Positions 11,761-13,326 of a stretch of DNA of 13,326 bases are shown in pieces. Position numbers and translations under genes: made by a program. Numbering within the stretch: position 1 is the stretch's first letter; every line of letters begins with the position of its first letter. The DNA is from an uncultured Bacilli bacterium (GTDB lineage Bacteria; Bacillota_I; Bacilli_A; RF39; UBA660), in assembly GCA_947629425.1 (NCBI GenBank), contig CANRDR010000031.1, forward strand, positions 1 to 13,326, read 5' to 3'. The notes below the pieces were generated by a model. That model saw only the letters and a list, made by a program, of their open reading frames with translations. It ran no database searches and was not told where the DNA came from.

Positions 11761-13326
11761 ATGGAAGACGTAATAAAGAAAATACATGAATATAGTTTAG
11801 AAGAAATAATGTCAGAACGCTTTGCAAGATATTCTAAATATATAATACAAGATAGAGCAATACCTGATGTTAGAGATGGTTTAAAACCAGTTCAAAGAAG
11901 AATAATTTATGCAATGTATAGAGATCATAATACATATGATAAACCATTTAAAAAATGTGCTAATGCAGTAGGTATTGTATTAGGAAAATATCATCCACAT
12001 GGAGATTCATCTGTATATGAAGCAATGGTAAGATTAAGTCAAGATTGGAAACAAAATCATATATTAGTACAAATTGACGGAAATAATGGTTCAATTGATG
12101 GAGATGGTCCAGCAGCATATCGTTATACAGAAACCAGACTTGCTAAAATTACAGAAGAATTACTTCGTGATATAGATAAGGATACAGTATTAATGGCTCC
12201 TAACTATAGTGATACTTTAATGGAACCAACTGTTCTTCCTGCTAAATTTCCAAATCTTTTAGTAAATGGAACTACAGGAATATCAGCAGGATATGCAACA
12301 AACATACCACCACATAATTTAGGTGAGATAATTGATGCAACAATTTTAATAATGGAAAAACCTGATGTTACTTTAGATGAAGTAATGAATATAGTAAAAG
12401 GACCTGATTTTCCAACTGGTGCTATAGTAGAAGGTATTGAAGGAATAAAAGAAGCATTTAATACAGGAAGAGGAAAAGTTGTTGTAAAAAGTAAATGTGA
12501 ATTTATAAAAACAAAAGGAAAAGATCAAATATTAGTATCTGAAATACCATTTGATGTAAATAAACAATTATTAGTTAAAAAAATAGATGATATTAGATTA
12601 GATAAAAAAATAGACGGTATACAAGAAGTAAGAGATGAATCAGATAAAGATTCTAATATAAGAATAGTTATTGATTTAAAAAGCGGAAGTGATAAAAATT
12701 TAATATTAAATTATCTATTAAAAAATACAGAATTACAAGTAAATTATAATTATAATATGGTTACTATAGTTAATAGAAGACCAAAACTATTAGGTATAAT
12801 ACCTATATTAAAAGCATATATAGAACATCAACGAGAAGTAATAAAAAAACGTAGTGAATTTGATTTAGCAACTGCTAAAAAAGAAATACATACATTAGAA
12901 GGATTAGTAAAAGCATTATCTATATTAGATGAAGTAATTGCATGTATTAGAAAAAGTAAAAATAAAACAGATGCAAGAGATAATTTAGTAAAAGAATTTG
13001 ATTTTACAATAGAACAGGCTACGGCAATACTAGATTTACAATTATATAGATTAACTAATTTCGATGTAACTGTATTAGAAGAAAAATTAGCTAAATTACG
13101 TGAAGCAATAGAACTATTAAATCAAATATTAACTAATCCAAAAAAATTAGATAACGTAATTAAAAAAGAATTAAATGCTATTAAAAAAGAATACGCTATT
13201 GAAAGAAAAACAGTAATAAATAAAGAAGTAACTGATATAAAAATAGATGCTAATGATTTAATAATAAAAGAAAATGTAGTAGTAGTATTAACTCATGAAG
13301 GTTATTTAAAGAAAGTACCTCTTAAA
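11761..13326 (+). CDS. parC: DNA topoisomerase IV subunit A (3' partial)
   Basis: The subunit cleaves and rejoins DNA in the decatenating type II topoisomerase. The frame is open from the ATG to the window end, 522 codons. The winged-helix core reads 'RFARYSKYIIQDRAIPDVRDGLKPVQRRIIYAM' (20-52), 'KYHPHGDSSVYEAMVRLSQDW' (76-96) and 'AAYRYTETRL' with catalytic Tyr122. The tower and coiled-coil regions follow, and the visible end 'VVVVLTHEGYLKKVPLK' is the start of the C-terminal beta-pinwheel. The motif 'GDSSVYEAMV' and 'IQEVRDESD' favour ParC over GyrA. Ser83 and Glu87, equivalent to the quinolone-resistance positions 80 and 84 of E. coli ParC, are the unmutated residues. The partner parE, usually immediately upstream, is not in the window. 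Confidence 0.93.
   Translation, partial: MEDVIKKIHEYSLEEIMSERFARYSKYIIQDRAIPDVRDGLKPVQRRIIYAMYRDHNTYDKPFKKCANAVGIVLGKYHPHGDSSVYEAMVRLSQDWKQNHILVQIDGNNGSIDGDGPAAYRYTETRLAKITEELLRDIDKDTVLMAPNYSDTLMEPTVLPAKFPNLLVNGTTGISAGYATNIPPHNLGEIIDATILIMEKPDVTLDEVMNIVKGPDFPTGAIVEGIEGIKEAFNTGRGKVVVKSKCEFIKTKGKDQILVSEIPFDVNKQLLVKKIDDIRLDKKIDGIQEVRDESDKDSNIRIVIDLKSGSDKNLILNYLLKNTELQVNYNYNMVTIVNRRPKLLGIIPILKAYIEHQREVIKKRSEFDLATAKKEIHTLEGLVKALSILDEVIACIRKSKNKTDARDNLVKEFDFTIEQATAILDLQLYRLTNFDVTVLEEKLAKLREAIELLNQILTNPKKLDNVIKKELNAIKKEYAIERKTVINKEVTDIKIDANDLIIKENVVVVLTHEGYLKKVPLK

Noticed and set aside
1..13326. Mycoplasma genetic code (TGA as Trp)
   Set aside because: No in-frame TGA occurs in any gene and all Trp codons are TGG; absence of TGA stops alone is not enough to claim a changed code.

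Overview
The window is very AT-rich, with codons such as ATA, AGA and TTA dominating. It carries Bacillota-type housekeeping genes: CxxC-type L33, EF-P, UvrC, ParC and a class B penicillin-binding protein. Shine-Dalgarno sites match the Bacillota anti-SD (AGGAGG or GGTGAT). It probably comes from an uncultured, low-GC member of the Bacilli or a Mycoplasmatota-adjacent lineage of the gut type. All tryptophans are TGG and every visible stop is TAA or TAG. A walled cell is implied by the penicillin-binding protein, which argues against a true mycoplasma.

Layout. Positions 1-1328 hold the 3' part of a secreted protein that looks like a TasA/camelysin-type domain joined to a DUF6273-like domain. 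It converges on a small reverse-strand gene (1370-1618), and the two share a bidirectional terminator. From 1683 come a class B PBP transpeptidase, a short operon (rpmG, a 43-aa ORF, efp), and an AAA_14/DUF4143-type ATPase. The ATPase is bracketed by two nearly identical 42-bp inverted-repeat elements. A 63-aa ORF with its own promoter and terminator follows, then an overlapping ku-ligD pair for minimal non-homologous end joining, preceded by a sigma-G-like promoter.

Positions 7893-9207 are the accessory-looking part. They hold a candidate reverse-strand small RNA with its own promoter and terminator, built from two copies of one structural module. Next are a long imperfect dyad and a reverse-strand orphan MazF/PemK-like endoribonuclease gene. 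A 458-bp intergenic region follows, with a third copy of the inverted-repeat element. The window ends with uvrC, an unrecognised 208-aa protein gene and the 5' part of parC (open at the window edge).

Functional themes are DNA repair and topology (ku, ligD, uvrC, parC), translation (L33, EF-P), cell wall synthesis (PBP), and accessory genes (DUF4143 ATPase, MazF-like RNase). The most novel signal is the 7893-7998 RNA. Its two modules differ by compensatory base-pair changes while their flanking ACAGG and TAGACA segments are identical. The second is the dispersed element TATTACGCA-N21-TGCGTAATA, present three times with fixed geometry.
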